Positions 29,991 to 38,516 of a stretch of DNA of 52,009 bases are shown in pieces. The first letter of the stretch is position 1. Each line of letters opens with the position of its first letter. A model generated the notes under the pieces. That model ran no database searches and had not been told where the DNA came from. It was given only the letters and a program-made list of their open reading frames with translations. The translations under genes and the position numbers were made by a program. The stretch comes from Candidatus Faecousia excrementipullorum (GTDB taxonomy: Bacteria > Bacillota > Clostridia > Oscillospirales > Oscillospiraceae), in NCBI GenBank assembly GCA_018712825.1, contig DVGG01000008.1, forward strand, positions 1-52,009. The letters are read 5' to 3'.

Positions 29991-30682
29991 AAAGCCAATT
30001 CCAAGGATAGAGGTGGTACCTCTCCGGCGGTATGAAGAACCTGCGGCAAGTACCGACCCGGAAGCAAACCGTCAGCTTACTGCCCGCTTGCTCCCTCAGT
30101 CACCTGCGGTGACAGCTCCCTCCGGTCGGGAGCTATGGGTGCATACCACTTCACATTGGACTTTCGCAATTCGATGGTGCCTTCTGTGGAATCCCTCAGT
30201 CAAAAATCAAAGATTTTTGCCAGCTCCCTTTCACAAGGGAGCCTTGGGTGCAGTGCCGATACCGGGTGGGGCAGGGAAGTAACGATACGCTGAAAGCCAC
30301 CGTGCGCATTGACAGCGGCGGCACGCCGCAATACCTCCCTCCGGGAGGGAGGTGGCTTGGGGCGCAGCCCCAAGACGGAGGGAGCCATCGGGCGCATAGC
30401 CAATTTCAAGGATAGGGGTGGTACTTCCCCAGAGGTGTCAGGGTTCCTGTGCCGATGGGATGAAAGTACCCGGTAAAATCGGTATAGGGTATTGATACCT
30501 ATGAGCAAGTACCGACCCAAAAGCAAACCGTCAGCTTACTGCCCGCTTGCTCCCTCAGTCACGGCGAAGGCCACCGGGGGCTCCCCGGCCGTGCCAGCTC
30601 CCTCCGGTCGGGAGCTATGGGCGGGTGCGTTTTCTGGGAAAATTTGCTTTTTGGAAAATACCTATGTTTTAGATGGAAATGG
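29991..30682. repeat. Intergenic repeat island 7 (between helicase and hisIE)
   Basis: No gene. A direct repeat appears at 29994-30106 and again at 30398-30558 (core 'AAGGATAG-GGTGGTAC...AGTACCGACCC-AAGCAAACCGTCAGC'). Leftward family A pieces lie at 30090-30245 and 30540-30621, the latter beginning some 60 nt past the hisIE terminator. 30255-30330 is a CGGTATC-type element. No convincing terminator follows the helicase. Confidence 0.75.
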
Positions 30683-30724
30683 AAAAGGCGAGGAAGAACC
30701 CGAAAATTTGGGACGCTTCCTCGC
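30683..30724 (-). terminator. Terminator of the histidine operon
   Basis: GCGAGGAAG and CTTCCTCGC (9 bp) flank an 19-nt loop; on the minus strand the stem is followed by CTTTT, 23 nt beyond the hisIE stop. Confidence 0.72.
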
Positions 30725-30746
30725 TTTTTCTTTCATTTTGGAACTT

Positions 30747-31409
30747 CTATTTCGCCTCAGACCCTCCTGTCATTTTTTCTTGCTTGACCTTGTGGTCGAT
30801 GATGTGGCGGGAGGCCAGCTCCCGGCGGATTTCCTCCGGGGTGATGCCGGCTTCCGCCATCAGCACCAGGGTGTGGTACATCAGGTCTGCAATCTCGTAG
30901 ATGGTCTCCCCTTTGTCCCGGGCCTTTCCGGCGATAATCACCTCGGTACATTCCTCCCCGATTTTTTTCAGAATCTTGTCAAGACCCTTCCGGAAGAGAT
31001 AGGTGGTGTAGGAGCCCTCCGGCAAAGCTACCTTCCGCTGTTGGAGCAATGCATAAAGGCTGTCTGTGGAAAAAGGCGGGTTTTCTGGTTCTGCCAGGGG
31101 ATTTGTAAAGCAGGAGTGGGTGCCTAAGTGGCAGGCTGGGCCCTGGGGGGTGACCTCCACCACCAAGGCATCTTTGTCACAGTCGGTGGTGATGGACTGG
31201 ATGTCCTGATAGTTGCCGCTGGTCTCTCCCTTGCGCCACAGGCAGTTTCGGGAGCGGCTGAAAAAGCAGGTGCGCTTTTCTGCCAGGGAGATTGCCAGGC
31301 TCTCCCGGCTCATGTAGGCCAGGGTCAGCACATCCTTGGTGGCGCTGTCCACCACAATGGCAGGAATCAGACCCTTTTCGTCGAATTTCAGTTCTTCCGG
31401 TTTTACCAT
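30747..31409 (-). CDS. hisIE: Bifunctional phosphoribosyl-AMP cyclohydrolase / phosphoribosyl-ATP pyrophosphatase
   Basis: 220 residues with both activities for steps 2 and 3 of histidine synthesis. The N-terminal HisI half has VLTLAYMSRESLAISL, RSRNCLWRKGETSGNYQDI and the metal Cys/Asp set TTDCDKDALVVEVTPQGPACHLGTHSCF. The C-terminal HisE half has GSYTTYLFRKGLDKILKKIGEECTEVIIAGK and EIADLMYHTLVLMAEAG. It starts 5 nt after hisF and ends the operon. Confidence 0.97.
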   Translation of the reverse strand: MVKPEELKFDEKGLIPAIVVDSATKDVLTLAYMSRESLAISLAEKRTCFFSRSRNCLWRKGETSGNYQDIQSITTDCDKDALVVEVTPQGPACHLGTHSCFTNPLAEPENPPFSTDSLYALLQQRKVALPEGSYTTYLFRKGLDKILKKIGEECTEVIIAGKARDKGETIYEIADLMYHTLVLMAEAGITPEEIRRELASRHIIDHKVKQEKMTGGSEAK

Positions 31410-31414
31410 GGCAT

Positions 31415-32170
31415 TTACCTCACCAAAATATGATTTTCCGCCAAAAGGCGTTTAAGCTCCGGGATCTCCACCTGTCCGTAGTGAAACACCGAGGCGGCAA
31501 GTCCTGCATCCACCTGGGGAGCCGCCTCAAACAGCCGGAGAAAGTCCTCTGCACACCCGGCTCCCCCGGAAGCAATCACCGGCAGGGAGGTCACTTGACA
31601 CACGGCCTCCAGAAGGGGCAGGTCAAAGCCCTGCTTTACCCCGTCGGTGTCCATGGAGTTGACCACAATCTCCCCGGCCCCCAGGGCTTCCCCCTGGGCA
31701 ATCCAGGTAAGGGCGTCCAGCCCTGTATCCTCCCGGCCGCCCTTGGCAAAGACCCGGTACTGACCCCCTACTTTTTTCACATCCACCGACAGCACCACGC
31801 ATTGACTGCCGTACCGCTGGGCCGCCCGGGAGATAAGCTCCGGGTCGAGGACAGCGGCGGAGTTGACGCTTACCTTGTCCGCCCCGGCCTTCAGCACCCG
31901 GTCAAAGTCCTCCAAAGAGGCAATGCCGCCTCCTACGGTGAGGGGAATGAAAATCCGGGAGGCAACCTCCTGCAAAATGTCCGTGAACAGCCGCCGCCCC
32001 TCGCTGGAGGCGGTGATGTCGTAGAACACCAGCTCATCCGCCCCGGACTGGGAGTAAAACTGCCCCAAATCCACCGGGGAGGCAACGTCCTGAAGGTTCC
32101 GGAAGTTCTGCCCCTTCACCACCCGGCCGTCCCGCACATCCAGGCAGGGGATAATCCGCTTGGTAATCAT
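31415..32170 (-). CDS. hisF: Imidazole glycerol phosphate synthase, cyclase subunit
   Basis: 251-residue TIM barrel. It joins PRFAR with ammonia delivered by HisH to give imidazole glycerol phosphate and AICAR. ITKRIIPCLDVRDGRVVKG (with the catalytic Asp 11 region), LPLTVGGGIASLEDFDRVLKAGADKVSVNS, the second Asp in EIVVNSMDTDGVKQGFD, and ASGGAG phosphate loops are seen. The ATG at 32170 is 4 nt inside the end of hisA and has GGAGGTGG upstream; a longer in-frame extension lies within hisA and is not used. Confidence 0.97.
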   Translation of the reverse strand: MITKRIIPCLDVRDGRVVKGQNFRNLQDVASPVDLGQFYSQSGADELVFYDITASSEGRRLFTDILQEVASRIFIPLTVGGGIASLEDFDRVLKAGADKVSVNSAAVLDPELISRAAQRYGSQCVVLSVDVKKVGGQYRVFAKGGREDTGLDALTWIAQGEALGAGEIVVNSMDTDGVKQGFDLPLLEAVCQVTSLPVIASGGAGCAEDFLRLFEAAPQVDAGLAASVFHYGQVEIPELKRLLAENHILVR

Positions 32171-32880
32171 CTTCCCACCTCCAGTGCTTCTTTCAAATTT
32201 ATGGCCCCGGAGTAGTAGGCTTTGCCCACAATGGCACCGGAGAGGCCCAGCTCCTTCAAAGCGGCAATGTCTAATAAGGTGCTGACGCCCCCGGAGGCGA
32301 TGAGGTCTCCGGAAAAGCTCTGGGCCAGCCGGGCGTACAGCGCCCGGTTGGTGCCGGACATGGCACCGTCCTTGGAAATGTCCGTGCAAATCAGGGTTTT
32401 GACCCCCAAATCCTCCATCTGCCGAAGAAACGCTTCCCCGGAAATGGGGGTTTTTTCCTGCCAGCCCCGGATCGCCACGAAGCCCTCCCGCAAATCCATC
32501 CCCAGGGCGATTTTCTCCCGGAAGGCGTGCAGGGCTTCCCGGAGAAATGCCCGGTCTGTGACGGCGGCGGTGCCCAGAATCACCCGGTCAGCACCCGCTT
32601 CCAGGCAGGTTTCCAAAGAAGCCATGGAGCGGATGCCGCCCCCTATCTGGGTAAAGCCTCCGAAGGCTTTTATCAGCCTTTGCATCAGAGGAAGGTTCTG
32701 GGGGCTTCCGGCTTTGGCTCCTTCCAGGTCTACCAGGTGCATATGGGTGGCGCCCGCCGCCCGGAAGGCCTCTGCCAACGCCTCCGGATGGGGGCTGTAG
32801 ACGGTCATCTGATTGTAGTCCCCCCGGAACAGCCGCACTGCTTTTCCGTCGTATAAATCAATGGCAGGATAAAGAATCAC
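32167..32880 (-). CDS. hisA: ProFAR isomerase
   Basis: 237-residue TIM barrel isomerase of histidine step 4. MILYPAIDLYDGKAVRLFRGDY carries the catalytic Asp 8; GGGIRSMASLETCLEAGADRVILGT, TDISKDGAMSG with the second Asp, and IASGGVSTLLDI follow. The start is a GTG at 32880 behind AAAGGAAG. It overlaps hisH by 23 nt and hisF by 4 nt. TrpF-like dual function (PriA) is an actinobacterial trait and is not suggested here. Confidence 0.95.
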   Translation of the reverse strand: MILYPAIDLYDGKAVRLFRGDYNQMTVYSPHPEALAEAFRAAGATHMHLVDLEGAKAGSPQNLPLMQRLIKAFGGFTQIGGGIRSMASLETCLEAGADRVILGTAAVTDRAFLREALHAFREKIALGMDLREGFVAIRGWQEKTPISGEAFLRQMEDLGVKTLICTDISKDGAMSGTNRALYARLAQSFSGDLIASGGVSTLLDIAALKELGLSGAIVGKAYYSGAINLKEALEVGR

Positions 32881-33508
32881 AGACCATCTTCCTTTCTGTC
32901 AGTCTTCCGAAGCTGCTGAGAATCCGCAGCCCGGCGGGGCCGCTTTTTTCCGGGTGGAACTGGCAGCCGAAGAGATTGTCCTGCTCCACCGCCGCCGTGA
33001 TGGGGATTCCATAGTCCGTGGTGGCGGCAAGAGCGGCGCCGCAGCCCTGGGCAAAGTAGGAGTGGACGAAGTAGACAAAATCCCCTTCTTTGGACTGAGC
33101 CAGCAGTCGGCTGTCCTGCTTCTCCAGATGGAGCCGGTTCCAGCCCATGTGGGGGGTCTTCAGCCCCTGGGGAAGCCTGCCTTCCATGGGAACCACCTGT
33201 CCGGGGAGCAAATTCAGCCCCGGGTGGCGGCCAAATTCCAGACTTTCGGCAAACAGCAGCTGCATCCCAAGACAAATCCCCAGCAGGGGCACCCCGGCTT
33301 TGGCCTGCTCCGTTACAATCTGGTCAAGGCCGGAAGCTTTCAGCTTTTCCATGGCTCCTGCAAAGGCTCCCACCCCAGGCAAAATGAGAGAATCGGCCTT
33401 TTGCAGGGTCTCCGGCTCCCGGGATACGGTAACCTCTACTTCCAGGGAACGGAGGGCACAGGTGAGGGAAAAGAGGTTTCCCACGCCGTAATCCACAATC
33501 CCAATCAT
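32858..33508 (-). CDS. hisH: Imidazole glycerol phosphate synthase, glutamine amidotransferase subunit
   Basis: 216 residues, class I glutamine amidotransferase feeding ammonia to HisF. IGIVDYGVGNLFSL, ILPGVGAF, the nucleophile Cys 79 in GVPLLGICLGMQLLF, and His/Glu of the triad in FGCQFHPEKSG are present. ATGA overlap with hisB upstream; the last 23 nt overlap hisA. Confidence 0.96.
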   Translation of the reverse strand: MIGIVDYGVGNLFSLTCALRSLEVEVTVSREPETLQKADSLILPGVGAFAGAMEKLKASGLDQIVTEQAKAGVPLLGICLGMQLLFAESLEFGRHPGLNLLPGQVVPMEGRLPQGLKTPHMGWNRLHLEKQDSRLLAQSKEGDFVYFVHSYFAQGCGAALAATTDYGIPITAAVEQDNLFGCQFHPEKSGPAGLRILSSFGRLTERKMVCDSLSCH

Positions 33509-34086
33509 TCCAGCACCCCCTTGGTAGATGGGATTCTATCCCCCTGAATGGTCAAAGCTGCGGAAAGAGACCGGGCCAGGGACTTGAAGGCTCCTTCTGC
33601 AATGTGGTGGGAATTTTCCCCGGCAAGCTGCTGAATGTGCAAGGAAATGGGAAAATTCCGCACAAAGGCCAGGAAAAATTCCTGAATTAACTGGGTATCG
33701 AAGCTGCCGATTTTCTCCGTGGGGAAGGTAAGACCATTGCACAGGCAGCTTCTGCCGCTTACGTCCACGGCGGTGAGAATCAGGGCTTCGTCCATGGGAA
33801 GGATACAGCTTCCGTACCGGGCAATGCCCCGCTTGTCCCCCACCCCCTGGGAAAAGGCCTTCCCCAGGCAGATGCCCACGTCCTCCACCGTGTGGTGGTC
33901 GTCCACCCAGGTGTCCCCCTGGCAGCTTAGCTCCAGGTCAAAGCCTCCGTGGGCGGCAAAGAGGGTGAGCATATGGTCCAAAAAGCCGCAGCCGGTCTGA
34001 ATCTCCCGTTTTCCTGTCCCTTCCAGGGTCAGGGTAAGGGAGATCTTCGTCTCTGCGGTGTTTCGTTCAATCCGGGCTGTTCTCAT
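33505..34086 (-). CDS. hisB: Imidazoleglycerol-phosphate dehydratase
   Basis: 193 residues, the single-function dehydratase of step 6 without the phosphatase half found in enterics. Mn-binding motifs are GFLDHMLTLFAAHGGFDL, DDHHTVEDVGICLG and the second-half HIQQLAGENSHHIAEGAFKSLARSL. A separate histidinol phosphatase gene is not in the window. It overlaps hisC by 20 nt. Confidence 0.96.
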   Translation of the reverse strand: MRTARIERNTAETKISLTLTLEGTGKREIQTGCGFLDHMLTLFAAHGGFDLELSCQGDTWVDDHHTVEDVGICLGKAFSQGVGDKRGIARYGSCILPMDEALILTAVDVSGRSCLCNGLTFPTEKIGSFDTQLIQEFFLAFVRNFPISLHIQQLAGENSHHIAEGAFKSLARSLSAALTIQGDRIPSTKGVLE

Positions 34087-35131
34087 GGCAAATCTCCTCC
34101 AATGCGGCGATCAGCTGCTCCATTTGTTCATCGGTGCCCATGGTGATGCGAACATATTCCCCGATTCTCTCCTGGGGGAAGTGGCGCACCAGAATGGCTT
34201 TTTCTTTCAGGCTCTGATAAAGATTTTCCCCGGAAATGCCGGGGCGGCGGGCAAAGAGGAAATTCCCTAAGCTGGGAAGGACAAGAAATCCCAGACCTTT
34301 CAGGGCATTTTCCGTATTTTTCCGGGTTTTTTGAATCTTTTGGGAGATTTCCCGGTAGTAGGCTTCTTCTGCCACCGTGGCCTCTCCCAGGGCCAGGGTC
34401 AGGCGGTTGATAGCATAGGGGTTGGTGGAAAATTTCAGCCGTTCTAAATCAGAGATGACCGCAGGGCTTCCCATTGCGTAGCCCAGCCGGCCTCCTGCCA
34501 GGCACCGGGACTTGGAGAAGGTCCGCACCACCAGAAGGTTTTCGTATTGGGAAAGCAAAGGATAGCAGCTCTGTGCCCCAAAGTCCACATAGGCCTCGTC
34601 AATCACCACCAGACTGTCCCGGTTGGTATCCAGAATCCCCTGGATTTCCCCGGGGGTGAGGGCAAGGCCTGTGGGGGCGTTGGGGTTGGCGATGACAATA
34701 AGGCTATTTTGGTGGTAGTAGTCCCGGGGGTTCAGAGAGAAATCCCCGTTCAGGGGAATCTCCCGGCAGGGAACCCGGTGAAGCCCGGCAAATACCTTGT
34801 AAAAGCCGTAGGTGATGTCAGGAAACACCGCCCCCTTTTCTCCGGGAAAGCCCCAGAACACAAAGTTCAGAATATCGTCAGAGCCGTTGGCAACGAAAAT
34901 CTCCTCCGGGGTCAGGCCGTAAAGCCCTGCCAGCTTCTTTTTCAGTCCCCGGCAGTCCGGGTCTGGGTAGAGCCGCAAATCCGCCGCGTCCCGGGCAGTG
35001 AGAAGCTTCCGGACAGCCGGGGCAGGGGGGTAGGGGTTTTCGTTGGTGTTCAGCTTGATATAGTCCCGGTTCTGGGGCTGTTCTCCCGGGGTGTAGGGGT
35101 GAAGCCAGGGTAAAGAAAAAAACCTACTCAT
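34067..35131 (-). CDS. hisC: Histidinol-phosphate aminotransferase
   Basis: 354 residues, fold-type I PLP aminotransferase. KLNTNENPYPPAPAV opens the protein, LFVANGSDD-like IFVANGSDDILNFVFWGF binds PLP phosphate, IANPNAPTG and VVIDEAYVDFG contact the ring, and TFSKSRCLAGGRLGYAMG has the Schiff-base lysine. Position in the his operon decides HisC over similar Cob/aromatic aminotransferases. ATGA overlap with hisD. Confidence 0.95.
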   Translation of the reverse strand: MSRFFSLPWLHPYTPGEQPQNRDYIKLNTNENPYPPAPAVRKLLTARDAADLRLYPDPDCRGLKKKLAGLYGLTPEEIFVANGSDDILNFVFWGFPGEKGAVFPDITYGFYKVFAGLHRVPCREIPLNGDFSLNPRDYYHQNSLIVIANPNAPTGLALTPGEIQGILDTNRDSLVVIDEAYVDFGAQSCYPLLSQYENLLVVRTFSKSRCLAGGRLGYAMGSPAVISDLERLKFSTNPYAINRLTLALGEATVAEEAYYREISQKIQKTRKNTENALKGLGFLVLPSLGNFLFARRPGISGENLYQSLKEKAILVRHFPQERIGEYVRITMGTDEQMEQLIAALEEICHENSPD

Positions 35132-36393
35132 AGGCCTTCCTCCCGGATGGTGATGCTCCGGGCGTGGGCGTCAAGTCCCTCCGTCTGGGCAAAGTAAGCA
35201 ATTTTATCCCCGGCTTTTTGAAGCGCTTCCTGAGAATAGGCGGTAAACTGGGACTTTTTTACAAAATCGTCCACGGACAAAGGGCTGGAAAACCGGGCGG
35301 TGCCTCCCGTGGGCAGGGTGTGGTTGGGGCCTGCCCAGTAGTCCCCCACCGGCTCCGGGCAGTACCGCCCCAGAAAGACGGAGCCGGCGTTCTTTATGGA
35401 ATCCAGATAGTCTATGGGGCTCTCCACCATCAGCTCCAGGTGCTCCGGGGCCAGACGGTTGGAAATTTCCATGGCCTGGGGGATGGAGGCCGCCAGGATG
35501 ATTTTTCCCTGCCCTTCCAAGGAGGCTTGGGCAATTTCCTTCCGGGGAAGCCGGGATACCTGGGCTTCCAGCTCCTTTTGCACCTGCTCTGCCAGGCTCC
35601 GGCTGGTGGTGATGAGGACGGCACTGGCAAGCCTGTCGTGCTCTGCCTGGCTGAGCATATCCGCCGCAATGTGGGCGGGGCTGCTCTTTTCGTCTGCGAT
35701 GATGAGGATTTCGCTGGGGCCTGCAATCATGTCGATGGCCACCTGGCCGAATACCTGCCGCTTGGCCTCTGCCACATAGGCGTTTCCCGGCCCCACGATT
35801 TTATCCACCCGGGGGATACTCTCCGTTCCGTAGGCCAGGGCGGCAATGGCCTGGGCACCCCCTACCCGGAAGATTCTGTCCACCCCGGCGATTTTCGCCG
35901 CCGCTAAGATAGCCGGGGCGATGTCCGGAGGACTGACCATTATCGTTTCTCCGCACCCGGCGATTTTTGCCGGGATGGCGGTCATAAGCACCGTGGAGGG
36001 GTAGGCGGCGGTGCCTCCCGGCACATAGATGCCCACCTTCTCCAAAGGGGTGACTTTCTGCCCCAGCACCACCCCCGGCTCCGGGGAGAAGGAGAATCCG
36101 GTGCGCTTCTGGCGGCTGTGGTAGGCTTTGATATTCTCCGCTGCGGAGGAAAGCACGGAAAGAAGGGCTTTGTCCGTCTGTTCCAGGGCAGCTTCCAGTT
36201 CCTCCCCGGTTACCTCCAGGGAGGATATGTCCACCTTGTCAAAGAGCCGGGTGTAGTGGAAAAGCGCCCGGTCGCCCTGGGAGCGCACTTGGGCGATAAT
36301 CTTCTGCACCGGCTCCGTCACCTGGGACTGGGGGGTGTTTCTCTGGAAAATTGCGGATTCTTCCGTTTTTTCGTAGTCCAAAATGGGAATCAT
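35128..36393 (-). CDS. hisD: Histidinol dehydrogenase
   Basis: 421 residues, NAD-dependent oxidation of histidinol to histidine (last two steps), Zn enzyme. GVVLGQKVTPLEKVGIYVPGGTAAYPSTVLM, DKIVGPGNAYVAEAKRQVFGQVAIDMIAGPSEILIIAD, and the metal/catalytic APEHLELM and GPNHTLPTGGTARF motifs are intact. It overlaps hisG and hisC by 4 nt each. Confidence 0.97.
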   Translation of the reverse strand: MIPILDYEKTEESAIFQRNTPQSQVTEPVQKIIAQVRSQGDRALFHYTRLFDKVDISSLEVTGEELEAALEQTDKALLSVLSSAAENIKAYHSRQKRTGFSFSPEPGVVLGQKVTPLEKVGIYVPGGTAAYPSTVLMTAIPAKIAGCGETIMVSPPDIAPAILAAAKIAGVDRIFRVGGAQAIAALAYGTESIPRVDKIVGPGNAYVAEAKRQVFGQVAIDMIAGPSEILIIADEKSSPAHIAADMLSQAEHDRLASAVLITTSRSLAEQVQKELEAQVSRLPRKEIAQASLEGQGKIILAASIPQAMEISNRLAPEHLELMVESPIDYLDSIKNAGSVFLGRYCPEPVGDYWAGPNHTLPTGGTARFSSPLSVDDFVKKSQFTAYSQEALQKAGDKIAYFAQTEGLDAHARSITIREEGL

Positions 36394-37016
36394 CGTGCAT
36401 TCACCTGCTTTTCAAGACCCTGGAGCAGCTCCTGAATCCTGGTAGTTTCAAATTTCATACTGGCCGTGTTGGCAATGAGCCGGGCGCTGATGGGGGCCAC
36501 CCTGTCCAGCACCTCCAGACCGTTTTCCCGGAGGGTTTCCCCGGTCTCCACAATGTCCACAATCACGTGGGAAAGCCCCATAAGGGGAGCAAGCTCAATG
36601 GCGCCGTTTAAGTGGATGATGTCGATGTCCCGGCTTTGTCCGGCGTAATACCGGGCGGCAATCTCCGGAAATTTGGTGGCCACCCGCAAGGTGGTGCCGG
36701 TGGGGTTCCGGAAGCCCCGGGGAGCGGCCACCGCCATGGTGCATTTTCCCAGACCCAAATCCAGCAGTTCATAGACCTGGGGGGTGCTCTCCAGGAGAAT
36801 GTCCTTTCCCACAATCCCCACATCTGCAGCCCCCCGCTCCACGTATACCCCCACATCCATGGGCTTTACCCAGAAGTAACGAAGTCCCAGGGCGGGGTTT
36901 TCAAAAATCAGCCGCCGTCCCCCGGCTTCCAGGTCGGGGCAGGGGAACCCGGCGTTTTTCAGCAGGCCGTAGACCCGCTCCCCCAGCCGCCCCTTGGGCA
37001 GCGCAATGTTCAGCAT
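36390..37016 (-). CDS. hisG: ATP phosphoribosyltransferase catalytic subunit, short form
   Basis: 208 residues: the short HisG lacking the C-terminal regulatory domain and therefore needing HisZ, which is encoded just upstream. It commits ATP and PRPP to histidine synthesis. LNIALPKGRLGERVYGLLKNAG, the PRPP-related DIDIIHLNGAIELAPLMGLSHVIVDIVETGETLRENGL loop, and DVGIVGKDIL are seen. It overlaps hisZ by 7 nt. Confidence 0.97.
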   Translation of the reverse strand: MLNIALPKGRLGERVYGLLKNAGFPCPDLEAGGRRLIFENPALGLRYFWVKPMDVGVYVERGAADVGIVGKDILLESTPQVYELLDLGLGKCTMAVAAPRGFRNPTGTTLRVATKFPEIAARYYAGQSRDIDIIHLNGAIELAPLMGLSHVIVDIVETGETLRENGLEVLDRVAPISARLIANTASMKFETTRIQELLQGLEKQVNAR

Positions 37017-38068
37017 GGGGAATCCTCTCCTTTCCGGAAGTCCAGCAGCCGCTTCCAGGTTCGATTCTTGGGGGGCTGGGCGGCTACCAGCACCCGGCCC
37101 TCCCGGGAGGCCTCCCGGGTGAGCTTCAGAATCTCCTCCGGGGTCTGGCGGGGGTTGCGGAGAATCAGCAAATCCAGGTCATAGGGGGGCTGCTCCTCCT
37201 GAAGTAAATCCAGATACAATGCAAAGCCCATGGCCCGGCACCGCTTGCCCATGTTCTCCGGCAGCCGGTCATACTGCCCGCCGGAGAGGATGCTGGTGGG
37301 CACTCCCTGGGTGTAGCCCTTGAACACCAGGCCGTTGTAGTATTTTAACTGGTTGCTGACAGAGAAATCCAGGCGAATCCGGCAGGTGGCGCCGCTGTCT
37401 GTGAGAATCCGGCACAGCCGTTCCAGCTGGGACAGAGCCGCCGCTTCTTCCGGAGCGGTGAGCTGGGCTTTCAGCCGGGGAAGCACCGCCTCAGGGCTTC
37501 CGCTGCAGGAAATCAGCAGTTCCAGCTTTTCTTTGTCGTGGCAGGGAATCCCCTCCAGGCCGTGGAGGCTCTTTCGCTCCAGGGCCGCAAGCACCTGGGG
37601 CCGGTGCCGGGCAGAGACCCGGCAGCTGGTAAGTACCTGGGAGATCAGCCCCATATGGGACAAATCCAGCACCGACTCCCCCGGGAGGGCAGAGAGGGTC
37701 AGGGCCGCCAGGAGCAGCACCTCCGCCTGGTCGTAGCCGCTCAAATCCCCCACACATTCCAGCCCCGCCTGGGGCAGCTCCCGGATGGGGCCGCCTCCCG
37801 GTGGGGAGCGGTAAACATTTTCCTGATAGTACACCTTCTCCACCACCCCCGGAGCCTCCGGGGCGTTTTTCACCACGGACAAGGTGACGTCCGGCTTCAA
37901 TGCCAGAAGCTGTCCCTCCTCTCCCGGGAAGGTGATGAGGCGCTGGGAGAGGAGAAAATCCCGGTTCCGGACGTACAGGTCGTAGTCCTCAAACCGGCTC
38001 ATTTTGTAGGGCAGATACCCATAGCTTTGATACAGGGCAAGCACCTTCTCCACCCAATGGGCAGTCAT
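37010..38068 (-). CDS. hisZ: ATP phosphoribosyltransferase regulatory subunit HisZ
   Basis: 352 residues from the ATG at 38068, resembling the histidyl-tRNA synthetase catalytic core without the anticodon domain. RFEDYDLYVRNRDFL, LALKPDVTLSVVKN, YYQENVYRSPPGGGPIRELPQAGLECVG (class II motif 2-like) and YYNGLVFKGYTQGVPTSILSGGQYDRL are typical. It complexes with short HisG and carries the histidine feedback site. A longer in-frame start at 38293 would lie inside yerC and is rejected: GGGGG precedes the ATG at 38068, which overlaps the yerC stop as ATGA. Confidence 0.93.
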   Translation of the reverse strand: MTAHWVEKVLALYQSYGYLPYKMSRFEDYDLYVRNRDFLLSQRLITFPGEEGQLLALKPDVTLSVVKNAPEAPGVVEKVYYQENVYRSPPGGGPIRELPQAGLECVGDLSGYDQAEVLLLAALTLSALPGESVLDLSHMGLISQVLTSCRVSARHRPQVLAALERKSLHGLEGIPCHDKEKLELLISCSGSPEAVLPRLKAQLTAPEEAAALSQLERLCRILTDSGATCRIRLDFSVSNQLKYYNGLVFKGYTQGVPTSILSGGQYDRLPENMGKRCRAMGFALYLDLLQEEQPPYDLDLLILRNPRQTPEEILKLTREASREGRVLVAAQPPKNRTWKRLLDFRKGEDSPC

Positions 38069-38364
38069 GGCAGTTTTCCCCCTTCCTTCAGCCGCTGCAG
38101 GGCGGTGGCGTAGCCCCCGTCCCCGTATTGCAGGCACCTGTTTACCCGGCAGATGGTGGCGGAGCTGACCCCCGTGTCCTCGTAGACCTGCTGGTAGTTC
38201 TTCCCGGAGCTGAGCTGGCAGGCTACCAAAAACCGCTGGGTAAGGGCTTCCAATTCCTTGATGGTGCAGATGTCCTCCAGAAAACGGCGGCACTCCTCTT
38301 TGGTGTGCAGGGTCAAAATGGCTTCCAGAAGCATATCCAGCTCCTGACTTTCCATAAGCTTCAT
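38065..38364 (-). CDS. yerC: YerC/TrpR-family transcriptional regulator, presumed his-operon repressor
   Basis: 99 residues. LEAILTLHTKEECRRFLEDICTIKELEALTQRFLVACQLSSGKNYQQVYEDTGVSSATICRVNRCLQYGDGGY is the YerC/YecD branch of the TrpR helix-turn-helix family, with the recognition helix in SSATICRVNRCL. In Firmicutes, members of this branch next to his genes have been proposed to be histidine repressors (HisR). Here it is the first gene of the operon and would autoregulate it. An imperfect palindrome lies in the promoter. The link to histidine is inferred from position. Confidence 0.9.
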   Translation of the reverse strand: MKLMESQELDMLLEAILTLHTKEECRRFLEDICTIKELEALTQRFLVACQLSSGKNYQQVYEDTGVSSATICRVNRCLQYGDGGYATALQRLKEGGKLP

Positions 38365-38390
38365 ATGGATGGCTCCTCCATTGGATTTTT

Positions 38391-38423
38391 TAGTATTTTA
38401 TCACTTTATCGTGCTAAAGTCAA
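38391..38423 (-). promoter_or_regulatory. Histidine operon promoter with overlapping imperfect palindrome
   Basis: Minus strand: TTGACT (38423-38418), 17 nt, TAAAAT (38400-38395), 31 nt before yerC. Between and over the boxes lies TAG-N20-CTA (38391-38416), an imperfect palindrome with tandem GATAAA; it occupies the place a repressor operator would. The promoter is well supported; the operator is a guess. Confidence 0.78.
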
Positions 38424-38451
38424 GGGAGATTTTTCCGCCGGCGTTTTTTCG

Positions 38452-38480
38452 TTGCATTTCCCCCTTTTTCCCATTATAAT
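38452..38480 (+). promoter_or_regulatory. Promoter of the phoB-phoR-like operon
   Basis: TTGCAT (38452-38457), 17 nt, TATAAT (38475-38480), 36 nt before the response-regulator ATG, divergent from the his promoter. Confidence 0.85.
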
Positions 38481-38516
38481 AATTGTAAATAATCATTTAC
38501 CCACAGGAGGATAGAT

